Shown here in pieces: positions 31,105 through 39,970 of a stretch of 40,550 nucleotides of DNA. The notes beneath the pieces were generated by a model. That model had not been told where the DNA came from. It did no database searches and saw nothing but the letters and a program-made list of their open reading frames with translations. Numbering within the stretch: the stretch's first letter is position 1; every line of letters begins with the position of its first letter. The DNA comes from Firmicutes bacterium ADurb.Bin300 (GTDB lineage: Bacteria > Bacillota > Clostridia > Oscillospirales > Acutalibacteraceae): contig MWBL01000012.1 in NCBI GenBank assembly GCA_002069015.1, positions 1 through 40,550 on the forward strand. Direction: 5' to 3'. The translations under genes were made by a program, and so were the position numbers.

Positions 31105-31779
31105 ATGAATACTCCCGAAATTCAGGGTACTCTCAGGAAGTTTATGCTTAAGGTTCCGGAGCCAATTCAAAGCTGCACCGGGATAAGGATTTTCGGTAAG
31201 ACCATAAGGTCCTTCCTTTTTTCCACGGATGTCAGTATAATCAGAAATACTAATGCGGACGCGGTAATAGCCGTATACCCCTTTACACCTCAGCCCGTCA
31301 TTACGAGCGCAATAATGGCGGCTGCCGAAGTGCCGGTATTTGTAGGTGTAGGAGGCGGACTTACCCAGGGGCAAAGAGTGATTAATCTGGGCACCCACGC
31401 GGAATTTCAGGGGGCTATAGGCGTAGTCGTAAACGCTCCGACAAAAAATGAGGTAATAAGGCGTTTGGCAAAAGAAATCGATATTCCGATAGTTGTCACC
31501 GTAGTTTCCGAGCTTGAAGATATCGGGGCAAGAATTGAAGCGGGAGCGCAGATTCTTAACATTTCCGCGGCAAAGAAGACAGTGCCCCTTGTCGAGAAAA
31601 TCAGGAAAAACTATCCCGATGTACCGATAATCGCAACGGGAGGGCCTACTGACGAAACAGTCAAGGAGACTATCCTTGCGGGGGCAAACGCAATCACCTG
31701 GACGCCTCCCTCAAACGGGGAGATTTTTGCCGAAATAATGGAAGCTTACAGAAGGCAGGAAAAACATCCTGATTTTTAG
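31105..31779 (+). CDS. TIM-barrel protein of unknown activity
   Basis: A 224-residue protein that looks like a beta/alpha (TIM) barrel. Alternating hydrophobic strands include ADAVIAVYPF, VPVFVGVGGG, AIGVVVNAP and IPIVVTVV. The C-terminal phosphate-binding-like motif is VPIIATGGPTDETVKETILAGANAITW, similar to those in NanE, IMP dehydrogenase and thiazole-synthase barrels. I cannot assign a reaction. The start at 31105 is chosen because AAAGG lies nine bases upstream of it, while the ATG at 31096 touches that site. It follows the TetR gene by 12 bases and precedes the PIG-L gene by 27, so these look like one operon. Confidence 0.75.
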   Translation: MNTPEIQGTLRKFMLKVPEPIQSCTGIRIFGKTIRSFLFSTDVSIIRNTNADAVIAVYPFTPQPVITSAIMAAAEVPVFVGVGGGLTQGQRVINLGTHAEFQGAIGVVVNAPTKNEVIRRLAKEIDIPIVVTVVSELEDIGARIEAGAQILNISAAKKTVPLVEKIRKNYPDVPIIATGGPTDETVKETILAGANAITWTPPSNGEIFAEIMEAYRRQEKHPDF

Positions 31780-31806
31780 TAAAAGAATGAGAAAGGAAGG
31801 ATATTT

Positions 31807-32565
31807 ATGTCAGCTCTTGATGATTTTCTCGCGGCACCGGGAATAGAAGACATAAAAACCGCTCTTTTTGTTCAGCCGCATCCGGATGACAATCAAATAG
31901 GCGCAGGGGGCCTTATCGCAAAGCTTGTCGATAGCGGAGCCGAAGTTTACGAGCTTACCGTATGCGATGACCGCTTTGTTGATTTGGGATACAACGGCGA
32001 AGGGTTAACAACTCGTCAAAAGGAAGTGATGGCAGCACAAGAGAAGCTGGGAATGAAGAATGCGGGGTTTCTCGGTTTTGCGGACAAGACGCGTGCGGGG
32101 ATAGAAGAGATTTCGGATGCCATTTTACCGGTAATAAGGAAAATAAGACCGGACGCAGTCTTTTCGGTTGACAGCAGCGTCCCGAATGAATGTCACTCGG
32201 ATCATATTAAGGTAGGGCAAGCCGTAAAATACGCCTGTATGGACAGTGAATGCGCTTTTTACCCCGAATATATTGACGGCAAGCCCAGGGACGACGCATT
32301 TACAGTTCCTATTCTCGGATTTTACTATACGGATAAGCCGAATACAATTATCGATATAACAGACTATTATGACAAAAAAATGGAGGCCGTGGGGTGCCAC
32401 GAGTCCCAGACCTCATTGCCGCTAATGGTTGCCATAGGAGCCCTGGCAGAAAAATGGGGAGAGCAAAAGGGTTATGATTATGCCGAAGCCTTTAAGCTTA
32501 TCGGGTCTATACATATGCATTGCTTTCCTTTTGAAGTCGCGGAAAAAATAAAAGGTGGGTTTTAA
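31807..32565 (+). CDS. PIG-L family deacetylase (LmbE-like)
   Basis: A 252-residue zinc-dependent deacetylase of the PIG-L/LmbE family, which removes N-acetyl groups from amino sugars or related compounds. The zinc and catalytic motif HPDD is at residues 25-28, and the second ligand set is NECHSDH with His130, Asp132 and His133. A short segment DDRFVDLGYNGEGLTTRQKEV near 54 resembles the family's typical EASxxGxxxxLxxxR part. There is no signal peptide. GAAAGGAAGG lies upstream of the ATG. The dockerin gene starts directly after its stop codon. Candidate substrates are GlcNAc-containing glycans or a small thiol precursor; none can be chosen. Confidence 0.9.
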   Translation: MSALDDFLAAPGIEDIKTALFVQPHPDDNQIGAGGLIAKLVDSGAEVYELTVCDDRFVDLGYNGEGLTTRQKEVMAAQEKLGMKNAGFLGFADKTRAGIEEISDAILPVIRKIRPDAVFSVDSSVPNECHSDHIKVGQAVKYACMDSECAFYPEYIDGKPRDDAFTVPILGFYYTDKPNTIIDITDYYDKKMEAVGCHESQTSLPLMVAIGALAEKWGEQKGYDYAEAFKLIGSIHMHCFPFEVAEKIKGGF

Positions 32566-33675
32566 ATGATTAGAAAAACTATAGCTGTACTCATTTGCAT
32601 ATTTATGATTGTTTTAACGTTTCAAGGCACAGTTGTTGCGCAGGAGCCGAATTTTAAGCAGAAGGCGGCACAATTATGTCGCGACGGTTACCTCGGCGAT
32701 TTTAACAAGGACGGGAAGGTTAGAATTAATGATGTAAGGAGTGCTCTGAGGGTTGCAATCGGTTTAGATGTTTGCACCGAAGAGCAGCAAAGTAATATTG
32801 ATGTGGACTTTAGCGGGGGCAAAACTACAATTAACGATGTAAGAGTATTATTAAGGTACGCAGTCGGACTTTCGGGTTTTGAAATACCTCTTACCAATGA
32901 GGAGATAGTTAATTATTTTGTCGAGGCGGCAAACAAGGTAAAGGTGGATAATCCGGGACTTGACAGGACGACTACCGTTGTAAGCCCGAGCATTAGGGTT
33001 TGGGTGTCAAATACCGAGGTACAGGATATGGAATTGTCCGAAACAAAGGATTATATGGATGAGCAGATTGCCTATCTTGAGAAATACAGGGACCTATGGG
33101 GGCTTATTTTATCCGAAGAAAAAATAAAAGAGCTTGAAGACAGCATAGAACAGTGGAACCTGAACAAGGAAAATATTGACAAGGCGTACGAGCCCAAGGT
33201 GGAAACATTCCACGTACAAGCCGGCAAATCGCATTATGCAGCCTTTACCGTAAGGGGAAAGACATGGTCAAGCAGAGCGACTGCCGACGATGTCAAATCC
33301 GCAAAACTGATATATAACAGGGGCTCATATGAAATTATGATAAACTACGATGAATACTTTTATTCTGAGCTTCCGTTGGATATGACAACCCTTGAATACG
33401 GAAGGATGTTTGACCTGCCTTCATGCACAGCTCTTACAAAACCGAGCGATACAAGCTTTGTTTTTAATGCGTTAACGCTTAAAAACGGCCTGGTAAGAAG
33501 TAAAATTGATTTGGATACGGGAACTCTTGAGGACGCGAAGTACTTCTTTGAGTACATTTGGGATTATTCGCAAATAGGCAAGGACTCAACAACAAATGAG
33601 GATACCGAAAGCCGTTTTGTTTACACGGTTAAAAACACTGCCGAATATGTAATGGGTGAAGGTCTGCCGCAATAA
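32566..33675 (+). CDS. Secreted protein with N-terminal dockerin-like type I repeats
   Basis: A 369-residue exported protein. Residues 1-25 are a signal peptide (IRKTIAVLICIFMIVLTF, cleavage near VVAQ). Residues about 43-105 hold two dockerin type I repeats. The first, GDFNKDGKVRIND, has the full calcium loop (DxNxDG). The second, DFSGGKTTIND, is one residue shorter and lacks ligands. Both end in the repeat helix LRxAxGL. Such repeats are known to bind cohesin modules on cellulosome scaffolds, but no cohesin is in this window. The C-terminal 260 residues match no catalytic family I recognise. The ATG directly follows the PIG-L stop and has the AAAGGTGGG ribosome site. Confidence 0.82.
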   Translation: MIRKTIAVLICIFMIVLTFQGTVVAQEPNFKQKAAQLCRDGYLGDFNKDGKVRINDVRSALRVAIGLDVCTEEQQSNIDVDFSGGKTTINDVRVLLRYAVGLSGFEIPLTNEEIVNYFVEAANKVKVDNPGLDRTTTVVSPSIRVWVSNTEVQDMELSETKDYMDEQIAYLEKYRDLWGLILSEEKIKELEDSIEQWNLNKENIDKAYEPKVETFHVQAGKSHYAAFTVRGKTWSSRATADDVKSAKLIYNRGSYEIMINYDEYFYSELPLDMTTLEYGRMFDLPSCTALTKPSDTSFVFNALTLKNGLVRSKIDLDTGTLEDAKYFFEYIWDYSQIGKDSTTNEDTESRFVYTVKNTAEYVMGEGLPQ

Positions 33676-33704
33676 GCACTCAGATTAAAAAAGGAAAAGA
33701 TATT

Positions 33705-34199
33705 ATGGAAAATAAGGTTAGAGTTTTAATGGAAAACGGCGGGGAGTTTATCATAGAGCTTTATCCCGAGCACGCTCCCATAACGGTTGAGAATTTTATT
33801 TTTCTCGCAGAGAACGGATTTTATAACGGTCTGACTTTCCACAGGGTTATAGACGGCTTTATGGCTCAGGGAGGCGACCCCGAGGGAACAGGAACGGGAG
33901 GAAGCGAAAAAAGCATTAAGGGCGAATTTAAGAGCAACGGAATAAATAATATGTTATCCCACACCAGAGGCGTTGTTTCTATGGCAAGAAGTCAAAATCC
34001 AAACTCCGCAAGCAGTCAGTTTTTTATCTGCTATGGAGATTGCTCGTTTCTTGACGGTCAATATGCAGCATTCGGCAAGGTAATTGAGGGTATGGAAACC
34101 GTTGACGATTTCTTAAAGGTTAAAAGGAAAATGGGCAGTGACGGAAGCTTGTCCTTCCCCGAGGTTCCCATAGTGATTAAAAGTATCGAAAAGCATTGA
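33705..34199 (+). CDS. Cyclophilin-type peptidyl-prolyl cis-trans isomerase
   Basis: A 164-residue cyclophilin that speeds isomerisation of proline peptide bonds. The fold signature is plain: ITVENFIFLAENGFYNGLTFHRVIDGFMAQGGDP, then GTGTGG near residue 63, SMARSQNPNSASSQFFI near 93 and FLDGQYAAFGKV near 113. There is no signal peptide, so it acts in the cytosol; length is normal for bacterial cyclophilins. It follows the dockerin gene by 29 bases and has an AAAAGGAAAAG ribosome site, so it may be cotranscribed. The strong terminator at 34222-34262 follows. It is complete and unremarkable. Confidence 0.95.
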   Translation: MENKVRVLMENGGEFIIELYPEHAPITVENFIFLAENGFYNGLTFHRVIDGFMAQGGDPEGTGTGGSEKSIKGEFKSNGINNMLSHTRGVVSMARSQNPNSASSQFFICYGDCSFLDGQYAAFGKVIEGMETVDDFLKVKRKMGSDGSLSFPEVPIVIKSIEKH

Positions 34200-34221
34200 A
34201 CTAAAGGAATAAACAGCAATA

Positions 34222-34262
34222 TTGCGGCAGGATAAAAAACCTGCCGCAAATCATTTTTTTTA
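34222..34262 (+). terminator. Intrinsic terminator after the cyclophilin gene
   Basis: A perfect 10-bp stem TTGCGGCAGG/CCTGCCGCAA around an eight-base loop ATAAAAAA, followed by ATCA and eight T. Confidence 0.93.
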
Positions 34263-34295
34263 TTAAAATTCAACTTATATTTTTAAGTGTTTAGG

Positions 34296-34324
34296 TTGTG
34301 TTTTCCATACGGCTGTGGTAAAAT
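34296..34324 (+). promoter_or_regulatory. Promoter of the LarA-like operon
   Basis: TTGTGT (34296-34301) and TAAAAT (34319-34324) are 17 bases apart. The ATG at 34346 follows with a GAGGAG ribosome site. The genes downstream to 39968 could share this start. Confidence 0.6.
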
Positions 34325-34345
34325 ATTCGTTGAGGAGTTGTTGAA

Positions 34346-35593
34346 ATGACAGTAAAAAGCGAAACGGGAATAAGCCTTGAGCAGATAAGAGCGGCTTGCC
34401 TGAAATCGCTTGAAGGTAAGAAGCTTAGCAAGGTTTTAATTCTCCCTCCGGATTATACGAGGATGCATTCGGGTGCGGGTATTATAACAGCAACTTACTA
34501 TAATATTCTCAAGGAGCACTGCAAGGTTGACATAATGCCCGCTTTAGGCACACACGAGCCGATGACAAAAGAAGAATCTCTTGCCTTCTTCGGAGAGAGC
34601 GTGCCTTTTGAAAAGCTTAAAGTTCACAATTGGCGAAAGGATGTCATAAAAATCGGAGAGGTGCCCTCAGATTTCGTAGGCCGCGTCTCCGAAGGTCTTG
34701 TAAACACTAAAATTGAAGTAGAGGTCAATAAGCTTGTAATGGATAAGAGCTATGACCTAATAATTTCCATAGGTCAGGTAGTACCGCACGAGGTTGTGGG
34801 AATGGCGAATTATTCAAAGAATATTTTCGTCGGCTGCGGAGGCGCGAGTATGATAAACTCCTCCCACATGCTGGGCGCGTTTTACGGTATGGAACGCATT
34901 ATGGGCAAAGACTTTTCCCCGGTAAGAAAGGTTTTTGATTATGCACAGGAGCATTTTTTGAATGATTTGCCGCTGCTTTACGTTTTAACCGTAACGACTA
35001 ATAAGGAGGATGAAACATTTATTCACGGTATGTTTCTTGGAAACAAGAGGGAACTTTTCGAGGAGGCTGTTAAGCTCAGCAGGGAGCTTAACCTTATCTT
35101 TGTCGAAAAACCCTTGAAAAAGGCAGTTGTCTATCTTGACGAAAAGGAGTTCAAGAGCACCTGGTTAGGCAATAAAGCCATATACAGAACGCGTATGGCA
35201 ATAGAGGACGGCGGGGAGCTTGTTATTCTTGCGCCCGGTGTGCGCCGTTTCGGTGAGGACGACGAAAATGACAGGCTCATACGAAAATACGGATATGTCG
35301 GCAGGGAAAAGGTTTTAGAGTTAATAAAAGAAAACACGGATTTGCAGAACAATCTTTCTGTGGGTGCGCATCTGATACACGGCTCATCTGACGGCAGGTT
35401 TTCGGTAACCTACTGCCCTGAAAAGTTAAGCCGTCAAGAGGTTGAGAATGTAAATTTCAAGTATTTGCCGTATAGCGAGGCGGAAAAGCTTTATAACCCG
35501 CATGTTCTAAAGGATGGCTTTAACACTCTTTCAAACGGCGAAGAGGTTTTTTATATCAGTAACCCCGCACTGGGTCTTTGGGCGCTCAGATAA
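34346..35593 (+). CDS. LarA-like nickel-pincer racemase/epimerase domain protein (DUF2088)
   Basis: A 415-residue protein of the lactate racemase LarA superfamily. Key LarA positions are present at matching spacing: Asp36 and Arg39 (PDYTR), His70 (LGTH), His148, Lys158 ten residues after it, and His174 26 residues after His148. In LarA the equivalent Lys binds the nickel-pincer nucleotide cofactor and the histidines are catalytic or nickel-binding. It therefore probably needs that cofactor, although no larB, larC or larE is in the window. Some relatives are annotated as D-mannonate epimerases; the sugar-kinase and 6-phosphogluconate dehydrogenase neighbours fit a sugar acid as substrate rather than lactate (inference). 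Confidence 0.85.
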   Translation: MTVKSETGISLEQIRAACLKSLEGKKLSKVLILPPDYTRMHSGAGIITATYYNILKEHCKVDIMPALGTHEPMTKEESLAFFGESVPFEKLKVHNWRKDVIKIGEVPSDFVGRVSEGLVNTKIEVEVNKLVMDKSYDLIISIGQVVPHEVVGMANYSKNIFVGCGGASMINSSHMLGAFYGMERIMGKDFSPVRKVFDYAQEHFLNDLPLLYVLTVTTNKEDETFIHGMFLGNKRELFEEAVKLSRELNLIFVEKPLKKAVVYLDEKEFKSTWLGNKAIYRTRMAIEDGGELVILAPGVRRFGEDDENDRLIRKYGYVGREKVLELIKENTDLQNNLSVGAHLIHGSSDGRFSVTYCPEKLSRQEVENVNFKYLPYSEAEKLYNPHVLKDGFNTLSNGEEVFYISNPALGLWALR

Positions 35594-35608
35594 AGAAAGA
35601 AGACTAAA

Positions 35609-36469
35609 ATGGGAAAATATATCGATTTACATACTCACTCAAATAAGTCCGACGGTTCAATGACGCCGCTTGAGCTTGTTCGGCACGCAAAGCAGGCGGG
35701 ACTTGCCGCAATTTCTCTCACCGATCACGATTGTATTGACGGAGTTAAGCAGGCGGTTTGCGAGGGTGAAAGGATAGGACTTGAGGTAGTTCCGGGGATT
35801 GAGTTTTCCGCCAAATCGGAAACGGAAACACATATACTCGGTTATTATATAGATGTAGACAACGAAGATATACTTTGCAATTTAAGTGAAATAAAGCGCG
35901 TCAGAATTGAGCGCACAGCGCAAACGAGCAAGCTTTTGAAGGAACTTGGATTTGACGTTTCCGTACAAGAGGTGCTCGAGATAGCTCCCGGCGGGATTGT
36001 CGGAAGGGCTCACTTTGCGAGAGTTATGGCGAATAAGGGCTATGTCTCCTCGGTAAAAGAGGGTTTTGACAAATATCTTGCAAACGGGAAGCCTGCCTAC
36101 AGTAACAGACAGCACCTTTCCGCCTCACAGGCAATACGCCTTATAAAGGGGGCGGGAGGGCTTGCGTTCGCGGCTCATCTGCACCTTATGAGAAAAACCG
36201 ATGAGGAGTTGTTTGAGTTTCTTTCCCGAATGAAGGAGGAGGGACTCGACGGCATTGAGGGCTATTACACGGATTATACTCCCGAAATGCAGGAAAAATA
36301 TCAGGCTCTTGCGAAAAGACTCGAGCTTTTAATTTCGGGCGGCAGCGACTTTCACGCGCAGATGAAACCGCACATAAGAATAGGCACAGGCTATGGGAAT
36401 ATGAAAATTCCGTATTCGGTTTTGGATAGAATTAAAAAAGAAAAGGAGTTAATTGACAATGGCAAGTGA
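35609..36469 (+). CDS. PHP domain phosphoesterase (YciV/RNase AM-like)
   Basis: A 286-residue PHP-domain metal-dependent phosphoesterase. Metal-ligand motifs are DLHTHSNKSDGS (His8 and His10), LTDHDCID near residue 38, the Glu in PGIEFSA near 64, AAHLHLM near 190 and SDFHAQM near 247. Related proteins hydrolyse 3',5'-nucleoside bisphosphates or trim short RNA ends. The gene begins 15 bases after the LarA-like gene and its end overlaps the next start by 11 bases, so it is in the same operon. The ribosome site is weak (AAGAAAG). The particular substrate is uncertain; the sugar-acid genes around it do not obviously explain it. Confidence 0.9.
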   Translation: MGKYIDLHTHSNKSDGSMTPLELVRHAKQAGLAAISLTDHDCIDGVKQAVCEGERIGLEVVPGIEFSAKSETETHILGYYIDVDNEDILCNLSEIKRVRIERTAQTSKLLKELGFDVSVQEVLEIAPGGIVGRAHFARVMANKGYVSSVKEGFDKYLANGKPAYSNRQHLSASQAIRLIKGAGGLAFAAHLHLMRKTDEELFEFLSRMKEEGLDGIEGYYTDYTPEMQEKYQALAKRLELLISGGSDFHAQMKPHIRIGTGYGNMKIPYSVLDRIKKEKELIDNGK

Positions 36470-37907
36470 TATTGGGCTTATAGGACTTGCGGTTATGGGG
36501 GAAAACCTTGTTATGAATATGGAAAGCAAGGGGTTTACCGTTTCCGTTTATAACAGAACCGCTCAAAAGGTGACAGATTTTGTCGAAGGGAAGGCAAAGG
36601 GCAAAAACATTACCGCAGCTTATTCACTCAAAGAGCTTATTTCAACTCTTAAAAAACCGCGTATAGTAATGATGATGATTAAGGCCGGTAAGGCAGTGGA
36701 TGATATGATAGAAACTCTCATTCCCCTGCTCGAAAACGGCGATATAATAATTGACGGCGGCAATTCGCATTTTCCCGATACCGCGCGTCGTACAGAATAT
36801 GTGCAAAGTAAGGGATTGCTTTATATCGGAACGGGTGTTTCGGGCGGAGAAGAGGGCGCGCTTAAAGGTCCAAGCCTAATGCCGGGCGGGTCAAAGGCTG
36901 CCTGGGAAAGTGTAAAGCAGATTTTCCGGGCTATATGCGCCAAAGCGCCGGACGGTTCACCCTGTTGTGATTGGGTAGGAGAAAACGGTGCAGGTCACTT
37001 TGTTAAAATGGTTCATAACGGAATAGAATACGGAGATATGCAGTTAATATGCGAGGCATATCACCTTATGCGCGACCTTTTGGGAATGTCGGCAGAAGAA
37101 ATGCACGAGGTTTTTTCAAAGTGGAATGAGGAAGAGCTTAACAGCTATTTGATTGAAATAACAAGAGATATTCTCGCCTACAAGGATGATGACGGCTCCG
37201 CCCTCGTTGAAAAGATTCTTGATACTGCAGGGCAGAAGGGAACGGGTAAATGGACCGGGATAGCCGCGCTTGAGGAGGGCGTTGCGCTGACCCTGATAGG
37301 GGAAGCCGTTTTTTCACGTTGCCTTAGTGCTATTAAAGAAGAAAGAGTCGAAGCTTCAAGGGTGCTTACCGGACCTGCCGCTTCCTTTGGAGCAGACAGG
37401 AAACAATTCATTGAGGACATAAAAAATGCGCTTTATGCCTCAAAAATAGTATCATACGCTCAAGGATACACACTTATGCGCTCTGCAGCAGACACTTACG
37501 GATGGAAGCTGAATTACGGTGGAATAGCGCTTATGTGGCGCGGCGGCTGTATAATACGCAGCATATTTCTCGGTAAAATTAAGGAAGCGTTTGACAAGAC
37601 CCCAAATCTTAAAAACCTGCTTTTGGATCCTTATTTCAAAAATGTAATCGAGAAATCTCAAGCCGGTTGGAGAAGAGTTTGTGCGGCGGCGCTTATTAAT
37701 GGGATTCCCGTGCCCGCAATGACGAGCGCCCTGTGCTATTATGACGGTTACCGCTGTGAAAAGCTCCCCGCAAATCTCCTGCAGGCTCAGCGAGATTATT
37801 TCGGGGCGCACACCTATGAAAGAATCGATGCTCAAAGAGGCGAGTTTTTCCATACAAATTGGACGGGTGAGGGCGGGGATACAGCCGCTACTCAGTACAC
37901 GGTTTAA
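36459..37907 (+). CDS. gnd: 6-phosphogluconate dehydrogenase (decarboxylating)
   Basis: A 482-residue 6-phosphogluconate dehydrogenase, which oxidatively decarboxylates 6-phosphogluconate to ribulose 5-phosphate. The nucleotide-binding motif GLIGLAVMGENLVMN is at residue 6, with VYNRT near 31 where NADP enzymes carry the Arg for the 2'-phosphate. Further motifs are GTGVSGGEEGALKGPSLMPG near 128, the active-site FVKMVHNGIEYGDMQ near 182, and the C-terminal RRDYFGAHTYER-like AQRDYFGAHTYERID with FHTNWTGEGG. This is the long, dimeric form. ATG 36459 is preferred, ten bases after AAGGAG; a TTG at 36453 is possible. It overlaps the PHP gene by 11 bases. Confidence 0.95.
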   Translation: MASDIGLIGLAVMGENLVMNMESKGFTVSVYNRTAQKVTDFVEGKAKGKNITAAYSLKELISTLKKPRIVMMMIKAGKAVDDMIETLIPLLENGDIIIDGGNSHFPDTARRTEYVQSKGLLYIGTGVSGGEEGALKGPSLMPGGSKAAWESVKQIFRAICAKAPDGSPCCDWVGENGAGHFVKMVHNGIEYGDMQLICEAYHLMRDLLGMSAEEMHEVFSKWNEEELNSYLIEITRDILAYKDDDGSALVEKILDTAGQKGTGKWTGIAALEEGVALTLIGEAVFSRCLSAIKEERVEASRVLTGPAASFGADRKQFIEDIKNALYASKIVSYAQGYTLMRSAADTYGWKLNYGGIALMWRGGCIIRSIFLGKIKEAFDKTPNLKNLLLDPYFKNVIEKSQAGWRRVCAAALINGIPVPAMTSALCYYDGYRCEKLPANLLQAQRDYFGAHTYERIDAQRGEFFHTNWTGEGGDTAATQYTV

Positions 37908-37928
37908 GCAGAAAGGAGAGACGCTTAA

Positions 37929-39002
37929 ATGACAATCAGGGATAATTATTCGTGGGCTATTGTTGTTCCGACGAGCATGGGAGTAAGAATCAGCCCGGCT
38001 AATAGTCAGCCTGTTGAGGCATCGGACACTTTTTATATGCAGGCAACGAGCGCCGAAACAAATGTTGCGAGCATTTCGTCGTTTCTTGGACTTCCCGTTA
38101 AGGTGCTCACTACGTTTGTAAAGGGCAGCCCAATAGCCGAGTTTATAAAAAGGAACCTTCGCTTAAGGGGGATGGTTTATGAGGGCAAGGAGATTGAACA
38201 GGGAGGACCCTGGGGCTTTCGGCATCAATTTAATATAGCGGACACCGGCTATGGCTTAAGAGGCCCGCGCGTTCATAACGACAGGGCGGGAGAAGTCGCA
38301 AGAACATTGAATATTGATGACTTTGACACCGAGAGGATTTTCGGAAAAGAGGGAGTTGCAATACTTCATCTTTCCGGTCTTATTGCCGCACTTTCACCCG
38401 AAACCGGCAGGTTTTGTCTTGATCTTGCGAAAGCTGCAAAAAAATACGGCACTCTCGTTTCCTTTGACTTAAACTATCGTGCTACCTTCTGGAAGGATAG
38501 GGAAATCGAGCTTACCTCAATATTTTCGAAAATCGCGAGTGTAGCCGATATTATTGTCGGAAACGAGGAGGATTTTCAGCTTGCCCTTAAGATTAAAGGT
38601 CCTAAGGAGGGCGGTGAAAACCTCTCTGATAAAATAGACAGCTTTAAGGCAATGGTTCTGACCGCAAAGAAGCGTTATCCGAACGCTTGTGTCTTTGCCA
38701 ATACACTGCGTCAAGTCGTAAATGTGAATGAGCACCTATGGGGAGCAATAATGCTCTCGGGGGATAATTGGTACGTTATAGAGCCTCGGGAGATCAGAGT
38801 GCTTGACAGAATAGGCGGGGGCGACGGCTTTGTGGGAGGACTGCTTTACGGAATGCTCAAGGGTTGGGAAAGCGAAAAACAGCTTCAATTCGGTTGGGCT
38901 ACCGGAGCGCTTGCCACAACCTTTTTAACCGACTATGCCCAACCTGCGGATGAAAAGCAGGTTTGGAGTATTTGGTCGGGCAACGCGAGGGTTAAACGTT
39001 AA
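37929..39002 (+). CDS. PfkB family sugar kinase (2-keto-3-deoxygluconate kinase-like)
   Basis: A 357-residue PfkB/ribokinase-type carbohydrate kinase. The substrate-side segment is TSAETNVASISSFLG near residue 40, and SFDLNYRATFWKDRE is near 184. The ATP/anion-hole motif is DRIGGGDGFVGGLLYGM, whose Asp in GGGDGF is the catalytic base. The best family match by eye is KDG kinase-like enzymes, although 2-keto-gluconate and other sugars are possible. It is slightly long for the family. It follows gnd by 21 bases with an AGAAAGGAGAG ribosome site, so it is in the operon. A kinase beside 6-phosphogluconate dehydrogenase and a LarA-like epimerase suggests a sugar-acid pathway. Confidence 0.9.
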   Translation: MTIRDNYSWAIVVPTSMGVRISPANSQPVEASDTFYMQATSAETNVASISSFLGLPVKVLTTFVKGSPIAEFIKRNLRLRGMVYEGKEIEQGGPWGFRHQFNIADTGYGLRGPRVHNDRAGEVARTLNIDDFDTERIFGKEGVAILHLSGLIAALSPETGRFCLDLAKAAKKYGTLVSFDLNYRATFWKDREIELTSIFSKIASVADIIVGNEEDFQLALKIKGPKEGGENLSDKIDSFKAMVLTAKKRYPNACVFANTLRQVVNVNEHLWGAIMLSGDNWYVIEPREIRVLDRIGGGDGFVGGLLYGMLKGWESEKQLQFGWATGALATTFLTDYAQPADEKQVWSIWSGNARVKR

Positions 39003-39026
39003 TAATGACAATGCGGAGGGGTTCGG

Positions 39027-39968
39027 TTGACAAGGTCACAGGTGCTTTTTAAGATAATAGATGTATTGATGAAAAGACCTCAAAATGCAATTAAGTATGA
39101 GGGCGTCACAATAATCAAGGATGTTCCGTACAATGACGAAGGCGGCAAATCAACAAGCGGTGATATTTACTTTGAAGAAAGTCTTTTGCCTGATAACGGT
39201 AAATATCCGATAATATTTAATATTCACGGCGGCGGCTTTATAATGGGGGATAAATCTTATAGGAAATGTTTATGCTCTTTCTATGCCAAAAACGGATATA
39301 TTGTTTACAACATTAATTTCAGAATGCCAAAGGAGCAATATTTTACGGGTATATTAAAGGACTGTGTGCAAGCCCTTAATCATCTTACAAGTCTCTCGCA
39401 AGAGTATCCCATTGACCTTAATAAAATAGTATTAACAGGAGATTCTTCAGGCGCCTTCATTGCCCTGTGTCTTGCGGCTATTCGATGTAACAAGAATTTC
39501 CGTGAGGCTTTGAACGCTCCGGAGATAACTGTTGATGTTGCGGCTATTGCGCCTCTTTGCGGCATGTGTGACCTAAAAAAGATAATGGAAAAACCGCTTC
39601 CGTTTGGGATTTTTAAGGATATATCAGAGCTTGTTTTTAATTATGAGACGGATAAGAAGCTGTCAAATCTTTCTTCTAACGAGTTATATGATTATTTTAA
39701 CCCGGTAGATTTTATCGATAACAGATGTCCGAATGCTTTTGTAGCCTGGGCGGAAAACGATTTAATTTGCAAAGGACAGGGAAAATCAACCGCTGATACG
39801 CTAAGGGAGAAAAACTGTAAAGTAGAAACATATTTTACTTGTGGACTTTTTGACAACCATTGCTACCATCTCCAATTCAAGAAAAAGCACGCAAAGCTGT
39901 GCATGGAAAAGATGATGCGCTTTCTTAAGGAAAATCTGAATATAAACACAGAAACGGTGAAGGTATAG
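39027..39968 (+). CDS. Alpha/beta hydrolase (HSL/esterase-like)
   Basis: A 313-residue alpha/beta hydrolase of the esterase/lipase branch. The oxyanion-hole motif HGGGF is at residues 67-71, the nucleophile Ser140 is in GDSSGA, the acid is probably Asp in VAWAENDLIC near 247, and the catalytic His is in LFDNHCYHL near 280. There is no signal peptide. The start is TTG at 39027, seven bases after GGAGG. It comes 24 bases after the sugar kinase and is probably the last gene of the operon, ending at the terminator 39990-40020. An acetyl- or feruloyl-type esterase in sugar breakdown is plausible, but the substrate is unknown. Confidence 0.87.
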   Translation: MTRSQVLFKIIDVLMKRPQNAIKYEGVTIIKDVPYNDEGGKSTSGDIYFEESLLPDNGKYPIIFNIHGGGFIMGDKSYRKCLCSFYAKNGYIVYNINFRMPKEQYFTGILKDCVQALNHLTSLSQEYPIDLNKIVLTGDSSGAFIALCLAAIRCNKNFREALNAPEITVDVAAIAPLCGMCDLKKIMEKPLPFGIFKDISELVFNYETDKKLSNLSSNELYDYFNPVDFIDNRCPNAFVAWAENDLICKGQGKSTADTLREKNCKVETYFTCGLFDNHCYHLQFKKKHAKLCMEKMMRFLKENLNINTETVKV

Positions 39969-39970
39969 AA

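Noticed and set aside
30796-31398. 200-codon minus-strand frame across TetR and TIM-barrel genes
   Set aside because: Antisense to two recognisable genes and without a plausible start.
39027-39055. A third copy of the shared promoter at the esterase start (TTGACAAGGTC)
   Set aside because: Only the first nine bases and a few more agree, there is no well-spaced -10, and the TTG is the start codon.
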